NCBI GenBank assembly: GCA_949130495.1
Contig: CASBWL010000041.1
Span: 434,001-498,000 of the forward strand
Reading direction: 5' to 3'
Length of the DNA: 64,000 bases
Source of the DNA: Sambucus nigra
Taxonomy: Eukaryota > Streptophyta > Magnoliopsida > Dipsacales > Adoxaceae
The notes beneath the pieces were generated by a model. The model did not search any database, was not told where the DNA came from, and saw only the letters and a list, made by a program, of their open reading frames with translations. The position numbers and the translations under genes are program-made. Shown in pieces: positions 11,776-22,921 of the stretch. Position 1 is the first letter of the stretch. Each line of letters begins with the position of its first letter.

Positions 11776-12694
11776 TGCAAACTCTTTATCTATGCTCCAG
11801 GTTTTGCGGGCAATTTTGTTTGCCCCCTGTCACCTTGCTAGAAATAATGTAATGTAGCTAGTTCTATATATGAGTCATCCGGTGGCTATGCTGAACAACT
11901 TTGATGTTTCTTTTTGGGATGCTTCATCAATTATGGTCATTCTGGGACCAAATCCGAGCATGCTTGTCACTTGTGTTTATGCCTGACTATAAGTGGTACA
12001 CTATATAGTACTTTTCCCCTTCTTTACTTTGCTTTGTCTCTTATCTCAAGATAAAGTAAAGTAAAAAAAAATAAACAATTGGTTACAACACCATCTAAGA
12101 GTTGATAGCATTTAAATACATTTCATGGGGTGTTTGCCCCCAAATTAAAAATAAAATCTCTTGAGCGTTTGGCTTTGACATCTGTAAGGCCTGATGTAAT
12201 TGCTCAAGATTGATTTGATCATATGCGTTCAATATCTACAAGGATAAGAAATCGACTCGAATTCTTGCACAAAAAATCATTAGTAACTCATGAGGCATAT
12301 TAAAATGCCATGTATAATTATGCGGGGTATATCTTCCCCCTTTATTTTATTTTATGTCAATAGAATAAAATAAACTCGAAAACATGCTTTGAGGAATCAT
12401 AGACATATTGTTCTGTGCAATCTTTATGATGCGAATTTGATATGCTACAATATGCAGTTGATAGAGTGTGAATATATCATGCAGTGAGCTATTTATCTCA
12501 TGCCCCCACTATTTTTATCAAATATGAGAAAACTCAGAAGTTGTCCATCAAATCATTTATATAATAATTTATCCAATAAGCATGCTTGGTCACCTCGAGG
12601 TGAGTAATAAATATCAGACTTAAATTTTCATGTAACTAACATCATAATGTGAATAAATCATAGTTTAGCATGAATCGAATACAAGATAGTGCAA

Positions 12695-13025
12695 AAAGTT
12701 GTTCCGGGCAACCGTGGATGCAGTTGCTCAAGGGGTTGCTCCGAGCCACCGTGAATGAGGCAACTCAAGTCACTAGGACGAGGCCGCTTGAGCCACTAGG
12801 GAGAGGCAACTCGAACCACTAGGAGAAGACTGCTCGAGGCACCTATTCGAGGCATTGCGGGTGAGGTCGCTCGAGGTATCTGCTCGAGGCCTCGCGGGTG
12901 AGGTCGCTCGAGGTACCATGACTTGAGAAAGATGCTAAGTTTAAAAAAATATTTTTTATTTTGTGAGCTGTTCTAGGAGGTTCCCCGAGGCTCTTGCTCG
13001 AGGTACTAGGACTTGAGCAAATTTT
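12695..13025 (+). repeat. GC-rich minisatellite with GCTCGAGG-type units
   Basis: Irregular units of roughly 25-35 bp carry GGTCGCTCGAGGTA, GCAACTCGAACCACTAGG and GTTGCTCCGAGCCACCGTG. Two adjoining units (about 12860 and 12900) share GCGGGTGAGGTCGCTCGAGG. It is clearly richer in G and C than the AT-rich flanks. The minus-strand open frame across it (12843-13031) has no domain. Confidence 0.7.
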
Positions 13026-14570
13026 TCGCAAAAATATTATTTTGTCAACGTCACTCGAAAAATGTCATTTTTGATATGGTTGTTCGAAGGATGTCATTTT
13101 TGACATGGTTGCCCAAAAGTATTATTTTAGCAAGGATGCTTGATTACATCCCCGTACTAAGTCTTTAAATGGTCCCTCGTGAGATAACATAAAAATATTC
13201 ACAATTTTGAGGGGTATATGAGCTTTTCAGAAAATAAATATTTTTTCTACTCGAGCAGCTTAAATTCGTGCTAGGATACAAATATCTTGAATATTATTTT
13301 TTAGGGTATCTAAATAAAACACGCGCACATTAAATTTCATAACCTCCAAAATTAAATGAAATAGACAATATAGTTTCTTTTGCGTGTCAATAATTTTTAG
13401 CAACTCATCAGTGTGGTTCGACTACCATATAATTAACTTGCTATAAAACTTTTGAAAATATAGTGTGATTTGATGCCACTGCCGTGCACTTAAAAGAAGT
13501 ATCTCGAGAACCTTAAGGCTCTTATTAATATTACACAAAAGCAAAAAAACCAATAAATTGGGATTTGGATTCCAACTGGTTATCTAACATCCCAGCTCAT
13601 AAAACCAATTACGCACGAGTTCCCATCTCTGGCTTACATTCCATTCCTTCATGCTGTCTTCTCGAAGATCAAGGTGGGTAGGTTAAAGATCAACCTGTTC
13701 GAAGGTTTAACTGGTCGAGCTTCGTGGTTCGTCGAACGAGATCCCTCTGAGCCACTTACGGCGGCCCAGATCGTTTGGAGTTCAAGTGGTTTGGAGGTCG
13801 GGGATGTTTAGACTTCGAGGCAACACCTGGATGTAAACTCTTTTGTGGCACTCATAAAATTATTTTCTTACACGATTTTAATTCTGTCTATCTAAATATT
13901 CAAGCTATTTGACTTGAAATAAATATCAACTCATTTTATATCTCAATAAATACAATTTATGATGCTCATAAAAGAAATATATATAGAATATTCAACAACT
14001 CATATGAAAGAATATGAGTAATAATACTTATTTTTGTTGAAGAAAAGTTTACCACCCCCACCGAGTTCTCCGTGTGCATAAACCGAGTTCTACGTGTACA
14101 TAAGATCAACATACAATAAAATCAAATAAACTTTCTATGATTGTCGATTTTTTCAAAAAACAAGTACATAGAGCAAGGGTTTCTTCACAAAATTATCCCC
14201 ATTAGCTTCCATCTCAATAATTCTACACTGGCCTAATTTATTAACACAATGATTAAATGGCAGTTCAGATTAATCGTGTCATAATCATGCTGTGTTGCTT
14301 TGGTATCGAATACTACTAAATCTAAAATAATAATTTATAGTTAATCGTGTCACGTGTCTTGTAATTATAAGGCTGTCTCAGTAAAACGTGTTATTATGTC
14401 AAAATTGTTAGTCATAACAACGATGTATCTTTAGTGAATTGGTTGGTGTGTGGGGTATTCGTAACTTACGCAATTTGATTGACCAATGTAACATACATTA
14501 CTTTCAGTCAAACTGTGTTAATAAACTATATCCCTATAAAATTATTATTACCCTAAAAAAAATAAGGGAT
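13026..14570. other. no supportable gene; faint gag-like patch
   Basis: I see no gene or clear repeat boundary in this AT-rich stretch. A 200-bp patch at about 13600-13810 has more balanced composition and one frame readable as FLHAVFSKIKVG followed by LFEGLTGRASWF, which has the feel of a gag fragment but is too short to assign. It may be the remains of the element that carries the three minisatellites. Confidence 0.3.
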
Positions 14571-15430
14571 GATTTTGACTTGGAAATCTAATTAACTCTC
14601 GAAATTATTGACTGTCCAAGGTGCAAATTTTACACTAACAAAGAAAAATATAATAAAAAGGTACCCCGCCTAAAAGATGAATTCTTCAATAGTTTTTACC
14701 ATTGACGAGGTACCCAAGTAAAACACACACACACACACACAAAAGAGACAAATGAATGACCAATCAAAAAGTGAAGTGGGAACTAAGAGATTATTTGGGT
14801 AATATTATGCATCTAACGTATCACCAATGAGAAATGATATCATTCTCTAAATTGTCCCCTAAATGATGTGGCATTGCAATAAATATTGTATATTGTAATG
14901 TAATAATTACAGAATACAACACTTTATTGCTATGCTACATCATTTGGTGGATAATTTAAAGGACACATTTGGTACTCATAGCATTAATAATCACTAATGG
15001 AACCCTAAATTTTATGTTTAACAGTGAAAAATGTACTGAAAGAGGTATCACACCCTAAAAATATAATTATGATAGTGCCGGAGTCTAGTTAGGTTCCTAA
15101 GTAAAAAACACCAAAAAACAGATAATGAGACGTATGAATAACCCATCCTAAAAGCAAATTTTTGGGGTGATAATTTCTACTTAAATATCAATTAGGAATC
15201 CATCAAATCACCAAATAGAACCTCAAATTTATAAGTTCAAATTTGTTGATTCTATACAAAGAGGGTCATGGTGACCCTCTGTTAACGGATCGAATTTTGA
15301 TCCAAATCCGATGTATTTATTTGGATATGGATTGGTGTACAATCCGATAATTTGATTATTTTTTTTACCCAATTAGTAAATGGATCATATTTGAATTGAT
15401 ACATATCTAATCCGATTTAATATACAATAA
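14570..15430. repeat. dispersed repeat, copy 2, plus a unit of the 220-bp family
   Basis: 14918-15430 matches 7811-8352. Just left of it, 14570-14830 carries phrases of the degenerate 220-bp family (TGATTTTGACTTGG, then ACGAGGTACCCAAGTAAAA, then GATTATTTGGGT), also seen at 20110-20400. A short (AC)n run is at 14723-14740. An inverted repeat (arms 14849-14883 and 14923-14957) joins the two parts. No coding signal. Confidence 0.75.
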
Positions 15431-15560
15431 ATACAAATCTAAATATTATATAGTTAATACTTTTAATTTATAACCATAATTTATATCAATTCATGATTAT
15501 TATTACACTTAAAAATACATATTACATACGACATTCTTTTATAAGATTGATATTATTATC

Positions 15561-15966
15561 CTGTGTTCTAAAAAATGCGCCTTGGCAGGAGCTTTTTACA
15601 AACGCTAAGTGTTGTCCCAAACCATGTATTAAGGCGAGGTCAACGATGGTCAACGGTTTTTAGGATAAGGCGTGAAAAAAAGATGAGTTTTTTTCTGGGT
15701 AAGGTGTTAAAAACTGCAAGCTTTTTGGGTAAGGCGTGAAAAAACGCGTTTTTTTTTTGAAAAAATAATATTTTAGTTTGCAAATATTCAGACATATTTT
15801 AAGATATGTACCATTTTAGTATTTTTAATAGCGTTGTTATAATTAAAAATGTTAAAATATAATAAAAAGATATCTAAATGTTTTTTCACGCCTTTTGTCC
15901 GCCTAGGCTTCTAAGGCTTAAGGCTTGGTCTCGCCTCAGTCACGTCCCGCGTTTTTTAGAACCTTG
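15561..15966. mobile_element. non-autonomous hAT-type element (406 bp)
   Basis: The ends are near-perfect inverted repeats: the left reads CTGTGTTCTAAAAAATGCG and the right, reversed, CAAGGTTCTAAAAAACGCG. Both flanks carry the identical 8-bp duplication TTATTATC (15553-15560 and 15967-15974). An 8-bp TSD with C(A)-starting TIRs is the mark of the hAT superfamily. Inside, GGTAAGGCGTGAAAAAA-type phrases recur. No transposase is encoded, so it moved with help from another element. Confidence 0.9.
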
Positions 15967-16600
15967 TTATTATCGGAGTTATTATTATATTTATAAAAAT
16001 ATTATGTAATTAGTTATTTTTAGTACGGTCGAATAATATTTGATCCAAATCTGTAGGATTCGAATATGGATTAGAGTTTTCAAGATCCGCAGTGATCTGG
16101 ATTCGATCCGATAATTTTCTTAATAAATGGATATGGATTGATCTAGATCCAGTCCGAATCTGATCCATTGACAAGCCTAACCTTCTCGTCTTATTGGTTG
16201 AAACCTGAAAGTCAACAATATACCTTGGGTCCCATAATTTTTAATAATTCAATCAATAAGGTGAGTGGACCACCGTGATTCTTTTTAAGGAGGTTTAACA
16301 AATTTAAATTCAAATTTTATACTCTACGTCAAAAAATGTACCAAAAGAGGTATTGAAAATAAGATAATACGAATTTTGACCATTAGAGAAATAACCAAGT
16401 CAATAAATAAATAATGTCATTTGACGAGAATTCCTTCAATATATTTTCAATTAATGTTCAATCCAAGCCTTTTTTTATTTTATTACAAAAAGTCCCTCAC
16501 TGTATAAAAACTCACAAACACTCTATCTTCTCTTATTGTAAACCCTAAGAAAAAATTATTAAAAAAATAGCCAAAGGAGTTTTTGGTATATAAAAAAATA

Positions 16601-17618
16601 GGGTCATTTAAGGTTTGACCCCCATTTATTTTTCTATAATGAGTCAAACCTCCGAGAATTGACCTTTTTAAGATTTGGCCCCCATTTTTAACTTTCTGTC
16701 CATTTAGCCGTTAACCCCCGTGTTTTATTTGCCATTTATCCTCGAATTACCCCTCTTTATTGTTGGGACATTTCTAGCCTTTGGAAGATTGCCTATTTAA
16801 CCTCCAACCTGAAATTCATTTTGTTACCAAAATGGGGGAGACTCAACTTCATCCTACAATGTAATTTTATAATACTTTTTTGTTATTTTTTTTAATTTAT
16901 TAATTTGTACTCTATTTTATTTTTTGCAAGAAGTATGACAACTTTACGATGAAAGTGGTCATGCAGTCAAACTGTGTCCGTCATTGCCGAAAAATCAAAC
17001 GCAACAAGATGTGAAGAAAAACGTGTGTTTAGTTTGTAATTTGATTATTTTTTCAGATTTTTATTTGAGTCGTATATAATTTTTAGGATTTTTATATTTT
17101 ATTCGCGTGCGTATAGTTGTAAATATTAGGGCCCGTTAGTTTGCGTCGAGTGTTTTTAAATTTTTATGTAAATATAATAGGTGTCTTTATTTTATTATTT
17201 TATTAGGGTTTTCTTTATTTTTTATTTTATTTGTTTTGTTTTTAATTTTATTAGTTACGCTCACTATTATTATTTATTTTTATTTGAGTTTTTTAATTTA
17301 GAGATTAGGAATTTAATTTTTAGTAGGTTTTATTTTTTTTTAGTTTTAATTTATACTTTTTTTATTAGGTTGTAAGTATTTTATTTTATTTTTAATTACA
17401 CAATTAAACACACTCACCTGTCAAATTCTCTCTCCTCTCACCCCTCATTTCTCACCTGAGCAAAAATTACCAACCTACTACGAAATACCCACCTGTCAAA
17501 CCTTCATCCTTTACCCCTTAATCTAGGGCTGTCAATGGACTGGGTCTGGACCCGGATCCGATCCGGACCCGACCTGAATTAAAGGATCTGAGCAAATTTT
17601 ATAGACCCGATCCGATAA

Positions 17619-17652
<34 letters not shown>

Positions 17653-18340
17653 GGGTCAGATCTCCGGGTCCTTAATGGATCCGGGTCTGGATCCTTTTTC
17701 TGAGACCCGTCAGGTAATCGGGTAAGACCCGATCCGCTAAAAATATACCCGGATCAAATCTGGATATACCCAGACCCGATCTGTTTACACCCCTATCTTA
17801 ATCCATCTGACCCTTGTACTTCCCGAATCCCAACGCTGGCGGCTTCTCCACAAGATGCCACACCTCCGTCAATCAAACGCCGACCAGAAACTTCCACCTC
17901 CGACCGGATACCAACAACCCTTGTCCCACCTAACACCAGCCACAACTCCAACCAACCTGATACCCATTTAGCCACAATGCAAACCTAACCTCCACCATAT
18001 CATACTTCTAAGCCATCACCCACCTCCATGAAACCCTTATATTTTCAAATTTCAGATTAAAACTTAAAAGACTCGAAAAATTTCTCAAAATGGATTACAG
18101 GGATATTTTAGATTTTTTTTGTTGTAAAGTGAAAAAAAATTAGAAATGGTTAAGAATTGTGTTACATCTGTGAAGTCCATCGTTTGGGGTTACATTATAA
18201 AGGGTATAACCAAAATAAACATGGGGGTTAATGGCTAAGTGAACGGAAAATTAAAAATGATGGGCAAACCTTAAAAAAGTCAATTCTCGGGAGTTTGACT
18301 CATTATAGGGAATTAAATGGAGGCAAACATTAAATGACCC
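16601..18340. mobile_element. non-autonomous Mutator-like element (1740 bp) with long TIRs
   Basis: Terminal inverted repeats of about 160 bp start GGGTCATTTAAGGTTTG (left, 16601-16760) and GGGTCATTTAATGTTTG (right, reversed, 18340-18190), with shared blocks such as ATAATGAGTCAAAC and GAGAATTGAC. Both sides have the same 9-bp duplication AAAAAAATA (16592-16600 and 18341-18349). Long TIRs and a 9-bp TSD define a Mutator-like element. No transposase is visible. The interior holds a MITE (17524-17795) and a relatively GC-rich piece at 17800-18020 that could be captured host sequence. Because the TSD is low-complexity, the TIRs carry most of the weight. Confidence 0.88.
17524..17795. mobile_element. 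MITE with TAGGGxTGT termini inside the Mutator-like element
   Basis: Left end TAGGGCTGTCAATGGACTGG and reversed right end TAGGGGTGTAAACAGATCGG are partly matching inverted repeats. Flanks CCTTAATC and TCTTAATC agree in seven of eight bases, suggesting an 8-bp TSD. The body repeats GACCCGATCCG-like words in both orientations and has an (AT)n run at 17621-17651. It must be younger than the surrounding element. Confidence 0.75.
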
Positions 18341-18659
18341 AAAAAAATAAGGTGGAGTAAGTTAACAATGTACTTAATTCCTAGGTACTAAACAATAATT
18401 GTCCAACGAGAAAGGATGGAATAATCATTCCTAAAAAAGAAGCAGGAACCAACAAAGGGGGTGATAATTTTTCCTAATTACCAAATTGAAAATGATCAAA
18501 TCACCAAACAAAATCCCAAAATTAACACTCGACAATGAATAATGTAACAAAAGAGCTATCAAAATGTAAATAAAATAATTATGATAGTACCAAATTCTAA
18601 TTTCGACATTAGCAATATATCTAAATAAAAAAAGAGGATTTTTTCAATAATTAGACTTA

Positions 18660-18674
18660 CCCCCCCCCCCCCCA

Positions 18675-18707
<33 letters not shown>
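18660..18707 (+). repeat. poly-C run followed by (CA)n microsatellite
   Basis: About 13 C in a row (18660-18673) lead into a CA dinucleotide run to 18707. Length is likely to vary between individuals and is error-prone in sequencing. Confidence 0.95.
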
Positions 18708-18709
<2 letters not shown>

Positions 18710-19070
18710 TGTTCATCATCCCGCTTGTACCTTATGCATAAGGGGGGGATTCTAATTACTAATCATCTAGGGGGTATTTCAAAATACAACATTATTTCAT
18801 GGGATAAAGTAAAAAAATCTCACAAAAAATTGAGACAAATGAATAATCAAACATAAAAGTGAACTGGGAACCAACTGATTATTCGAGTGAAAACTTGTAC
18901 CTAATTATCTACTGGAATCGTTAAAGAACTTCGGCGGATCCATAATTTGTACTACATAACCATGTAAAAAGCATCAAAATAAACATAAAAAACATGCCAC
19001 CAGAAATGTTCTCTCACCTTCCACACATTTTCATGTAACACTTTATATTCAACAAAGTTTATACCTTTTA

Positions 19071-19397
19071 GGCTCGTTTGGTTTGAGGTTTGGAAAGAGA
19101 ATGGGAATCCATAATTCCAGGAATTCTATATTCCTGGAATCTTCAGTTCCTTTCCATTGTTTGGTTCAAACAGGAATTCTTTTTTCCCGGCATCTAAAAT
19201 TATTTTTCCAAATTAGGAATAAATATCATTTAACTAAAATATCATTATACTTTATTTGAGTGTGCGCGCATGAGGGCATCTAAAATTATTTTTCCCAATT
19301 AGGAATAAATATCATTTAACTAAAATACCATTCTACTTTATTTGAGTGTGCGCGCATGAGGGTGTGGTGAGTGTGTGTGGTTGAGTGTGTAGGTGTA

Positions 19398-19433
<36 letters not shown>

Positions 19434-19852
19434 TGTGTTTGTGTGTGTGTGTGTGTGTGAGATAGAGAGAGAGAGAGAGAGTGTGTGATAGAGAGAGAGG
19501 GAGAGAGAGAGAGTGTGTATTTGTATGTGTGTGTGTGTGAGAGAGATAGAGAGCATGTGTGTGAGTGAAAGAGAAAGAGTGTGTGTATGTATGTGTGTGA
19601 GAGAGAGTGTAAGTATGAATTTATGTGAGGTGATATTTTTATCTCACCACAAAAGTAAGGTAATATGTCTGGTAATATATGATTACTCCCATTTTAGAGG
19701 GAAAATGAGAATCCAATTTTGTGGGAATTCTAATTTCCAGGAATTCTAAGTTCCTCCTTAAATCTCGAACCAAACATTGTAATTCTAAATGAGGGGAATT
19801 CTAAATTGCTGGAATCCTAAATTCCCTTTCCAAATCTCGAACCAAACGAGCC
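19071..19852. mobile_element. TIR element (about 780 bp) inside the GT47 fragment
   Basis: Left end GGCTCGTTTGGTTTGAGGTT and reversed right end GGCTCGTTTGGTTCGAGATT form TIRs at least 30 bp long. The flanking GT47 sequence is continuous with copy A once the element is removed, which proves insertion: ATACCTTTTA lies on the left and CTTTAAAATTTTCTTAGC on the right, against ATACCTTTAAGAATTTTCTT in copy A. The TSD is unclear (a 3-bp TTA/TTT or an overlapping CTTT(T)A word), so superfamily is open between Harbinger and hAT. It contains an 86-bp direct duplication (19190-19275 and 19276-19361) and long GA/GT runs. Confidence 0.82.
19365..19620 (+). repeat. (GA)n / (GT)n mixed microsatellite
   Basis: Alternating runs of GAGAGA and GTGTGT with short interruptions fill this stretch inside the TIR element. 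Open frames on both strands here (19338-19556 minus, 19513-19749 plus) are low-complexity artefacts. Confidence 0.95.
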
Positions 19853-21949
19853 CTTTAAAATTTTCTTAGCAAAGGAATATCTAAAGTGGCGACAATAATC
19901 TAAAATCTTCCAGTTTAAATGTCATTGAAGGGGAGATCATAATGATTTGCAATTATTACGGGGACAAAAACATAGTATAGCACGTCTCCAATGCGGATCA
20001 TGTTTACTTCAAATCCATTTACATCAGGCCACGTCCTAAAAATGCAAATGTCTTGGACTGTACATTAGCTTTTTAAAGTACAGGACCAACAACTAATAGC
20101 CCAAAAATAATGGGTGATTTTGACTTGGGTATTTCGCTAATAGTCGAAATATACTTTGGTACTACCAAAATTGTTTTTTAGCCTTTAGTATATTTTTTCC
20201 TCGCTAAAATGTCACTTTTAGTGACACAAATATTACATTCAACAATGGTCAAAGCACCAAGGAGGTATCGAAGTCTCAGAAAATAAGGATGATAGTAACA
20301 AACCCTATATTCAACCATTAGCGAGATACCTGAGTAAAAAAAAAGCCCAAAAATATAAATAAACAATCAACCGAATAAATAATCAGTCTTTAAAATGAAC
20401 CGGGAGCCTGCAGATTATTCCGGTGATAATTTTACCTAATTATCTAGTAGGAACCTATCAAATCGCCAAATGGTATCCCAAATTTCACAATCAACAATGA
20501 AAATGTACCAAAGCGTAAAAAAAACTCTCGATAGTACCAAAGTCCTAACTTCGACCATTAGCGAAATACCCAAGTAAAAAATATTTTTAAAAAAATGAAT
20601 CACTCCAATTGTTGAACAGAATTCCAAAATTACAGTCAACAATGAAAAATTTACCAAACGAGGTATCAAAGCCTAAAAAAATGATACCAATGTCTAATTT
20701 CTACCATTAGCGAGAAGCTTAATTAAAACATACCCCTAACAATAGATAATGAGAAAGATGTATAATCAATCCTAAAAACAGATTATTCGGTGTGAATTTT
20801 TACCTAATTATCTACTCGGAATCCATCAAATCGCCACACACGAGTCCTAAATTTTACACTCAACAATGAAAAATGTACCAAAAGAGGTACCAAAGTGTAA
20901 AAAGACAATTATGATAACACAAAAATCTAATTTCAACCATTAGCGAATACCTACTTAAAAATATCTACAAAAATAATCACAATACAACCAATTAAATAAA
21001 TAATGAAACGGATGAATAATCAATTATAAAGTGAAGAACCAACAGATTATTCGGGTGATAGTTCCTAAATATCTATTGGAATCATCACAGAACTTTGTCG
21101 AAGCCATAATTCGTACATAACAATGTTAAAATCATCGAAATCAACAGGGAAAACATGCCACTGGAAATGTTTTCTCACCTTCAACACATTTTCATGCAAC
21201 ACTTTATATTCATCAAAACTTATACCTTTAAGAATTTTCTTCAGCAAAGAGTGGCTACAATAACTAAAAAGCTCCTCCAGGTTAGTATGTCATTGAATGG
21301 AAGATCATAGTGATTTGCAATTATTACGGGGACGCAACCGTAATATAGCGCATCCACAATGCGGGCCGTGTTTACTTCGAAGCCCTTTATGTGGAGGCAG
21401 AATTTGCTCCCGCGAAGCTCGTCGGCGTAAGGTGTTTTGAGGCAGCCGAAGTGGGCCCATATCTCGGTGTTTATTGCTCCGGCAAAGAAGGCTAGCTTTT
21501 TCCTGACATCATTTGAAAGCCTTTAGATTGTATGTAATTTTGCGTCACTGGTGCAATAAACATTATAATAAATCTAGGGTATTTTATTGATTTACACAAA
21601 AGCAAGGAGGCAATAAGTATAATTTTTAAAGGAATTTCTAACTGAAAAATAAAAGCATCAGTCCTTGGATAAAACTCGTAATAACCCAAAAACAAATCCC
21701 CGAACCCCCGACACCACTCGAAACTCTCACCCCCTTAACCAAAAATCCCGGATCTGCCAATGCACATGAACATGAGAATGAGAAATGGGAAAGGAATTTA
21801 GATTTCTTATGTGGAAATGAGAAGTATCTACTGTAAATGCTTTCAAGTGTTATAGCTTGTTCATCAATTATCTGGACATGAAACTGCTATAATATAAGAG
21901 TTAGTCCCCTACAATAATGCTGATACCAGTTGTTTCTATAATAGACTTA

Positions 21950-22921
21950 TTGTCCGTTTGATAAAAAATATGGAAAATGTTTTGGGTGGCAAAATTAGTC
22001 CTGCAAAATGTCATTGGGTGTTTGATAGGATTTATTTTCCAGCTGGAAAATCCTGTCTTTGCCACCTATTTGTGTTTGATAGGCTTGTTTTTCTACCTAA
22101 AACCCCCATATTTTCCAACTTTTGTTGTTTGATAGTCATGTTTAGAAATGGTAAAGGAAAATTTTGCCATGGTTATTTGACCACTATAGTGTTTTTTGAA
22201 ATTTTCAGTCTGGAGAACATTTGTTTTTCTTTTTCAAAACACAAAATAAAAAACAGAATTCTCTCCCATTTGCAATCTAGTTCTCTACTCAACCTGATTG
22301 AAACAAAACCCTCTTCAAAATCACAGTTCTTCCCCTTCAATTGTCTTATCCAACCGGATTATAAATACATAATAATGTAAACACGAACTCTAGGTCCGAT
22401 TTTAAGTCCAAAATAAAATATGGATTCAACGCTTTATGAATCTTCAAGATTTGTTTTTTGGGTGGAGGGTGGGGGGGGGGGGGGGGGGAGGAATCAAAAC
22501 ATAAACAGAACTTAAATGAGATCAAACTCACAAACAGATTTGAAAAAAATGAAGACTTGACTACAATGTGCCTACCTATAGAAAATCGCATCTATGTAGG
22601 AAATTTCCTTATTGGCGCAAGGATGAAGAAGATGTGGTATTGATAACCCAGAAATCTCTTTTTGGGAAATAATAGCCTGCTACCTCCCATCTCTAAAATC
22701 AGCAACAGTTATTTTGCCAAAAGTGATAATTTGCCCCGAAATCTTTTTCTTTGCCTAGGAGGTGAGCAAAATATGCCATAAAAAGTGAGCAAAAACGGGT
22801 CACCTAACTAAAAGTTGGAAAATTTGCCAAGATGAATTTTTGTTACCAAACACCCAAAAAGATGGCAAAAGGGTGGTAATTTTGCATTGCCATGGCAAAT
22901 AGGATGTATCAAATGGACCCA
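21950..22921. mobile_element. possible TIR element in the GT47 intron
   Basis: The left edge TTGTCCGTTTGATAAAAAAT and the reversed right edge GGGTCCATTTGATACATCC look like diverged inverted repeats, and further in, TTGGGTGTTTGATAGG pairs with TTGGGTGTTTGGTAACAA. No convincing TSD was found. The plus-strand open frame 21958-22380 shows no domain. Confidence 0.4.
22471..22488 (+). repeat. G18 homopolymer run
   Basis: Eighteen G follow GGGTGGAGGGT, a strongly G-rich strand that could form a G-quadruplex; the count is also prone to sequencing error. Confidence 0.9.

Larger units (their letters stand above)
18910..20030 (-). pseudogene. GT47 exostosin-like 3' exon fragment, copy B, split by a MITE
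   Basis: On the minus strand, from about 20030, I read GFEVNMIRIGDVLYYVFVP, then VIIANHYDLPFNDI and a stop, then IIVATLDIPLLRKILK; the frame is then cut by a 0.8 kb MITE (19071-19852). Left of the MITE (19070-18910) the nucleotide sequence matches the end of copy A at 21065-21240. The family motif is the conserved late block of exostosin/GT47 glycosyltransferases, Golgi enzymes that add sugars to cell-wall polysaccharides. Copy B has only part of this exon, a stop, and no matching upstream exon next to it, so it is a dead partial duplicate of copy A. Confidence 0.8.
18360..21060. repeat. degenerate repeat family of about 220 bp, several copies
   Basis: Units share ordered words: GAACCAACAGATTATTCGGG, then GATAATTTTTACCTAATTATCT, then CATCAAATCGCCA, then CAACAATGAAAAATGTACCA, then GAGGTATCAAAG, then CCATTAGCGA and AAGTAAAAA. 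The AATGTACCA word falls near 18535, 20243, 20506, 20650 and 20870, so spacing varies from about 145 to 260 bp. Further isolated units are at about 7930, 15020 and 16330. No open frame is conserved. The block is interrupted by the GT47 fragment and MITE at 18910-20030. Confidence 0.75.

Noticed and set aside
19338..19556. Open frame rich in Ser, Leu, His and Thr
   Set aside because: It is the translation of the GA/GT microsatellite.
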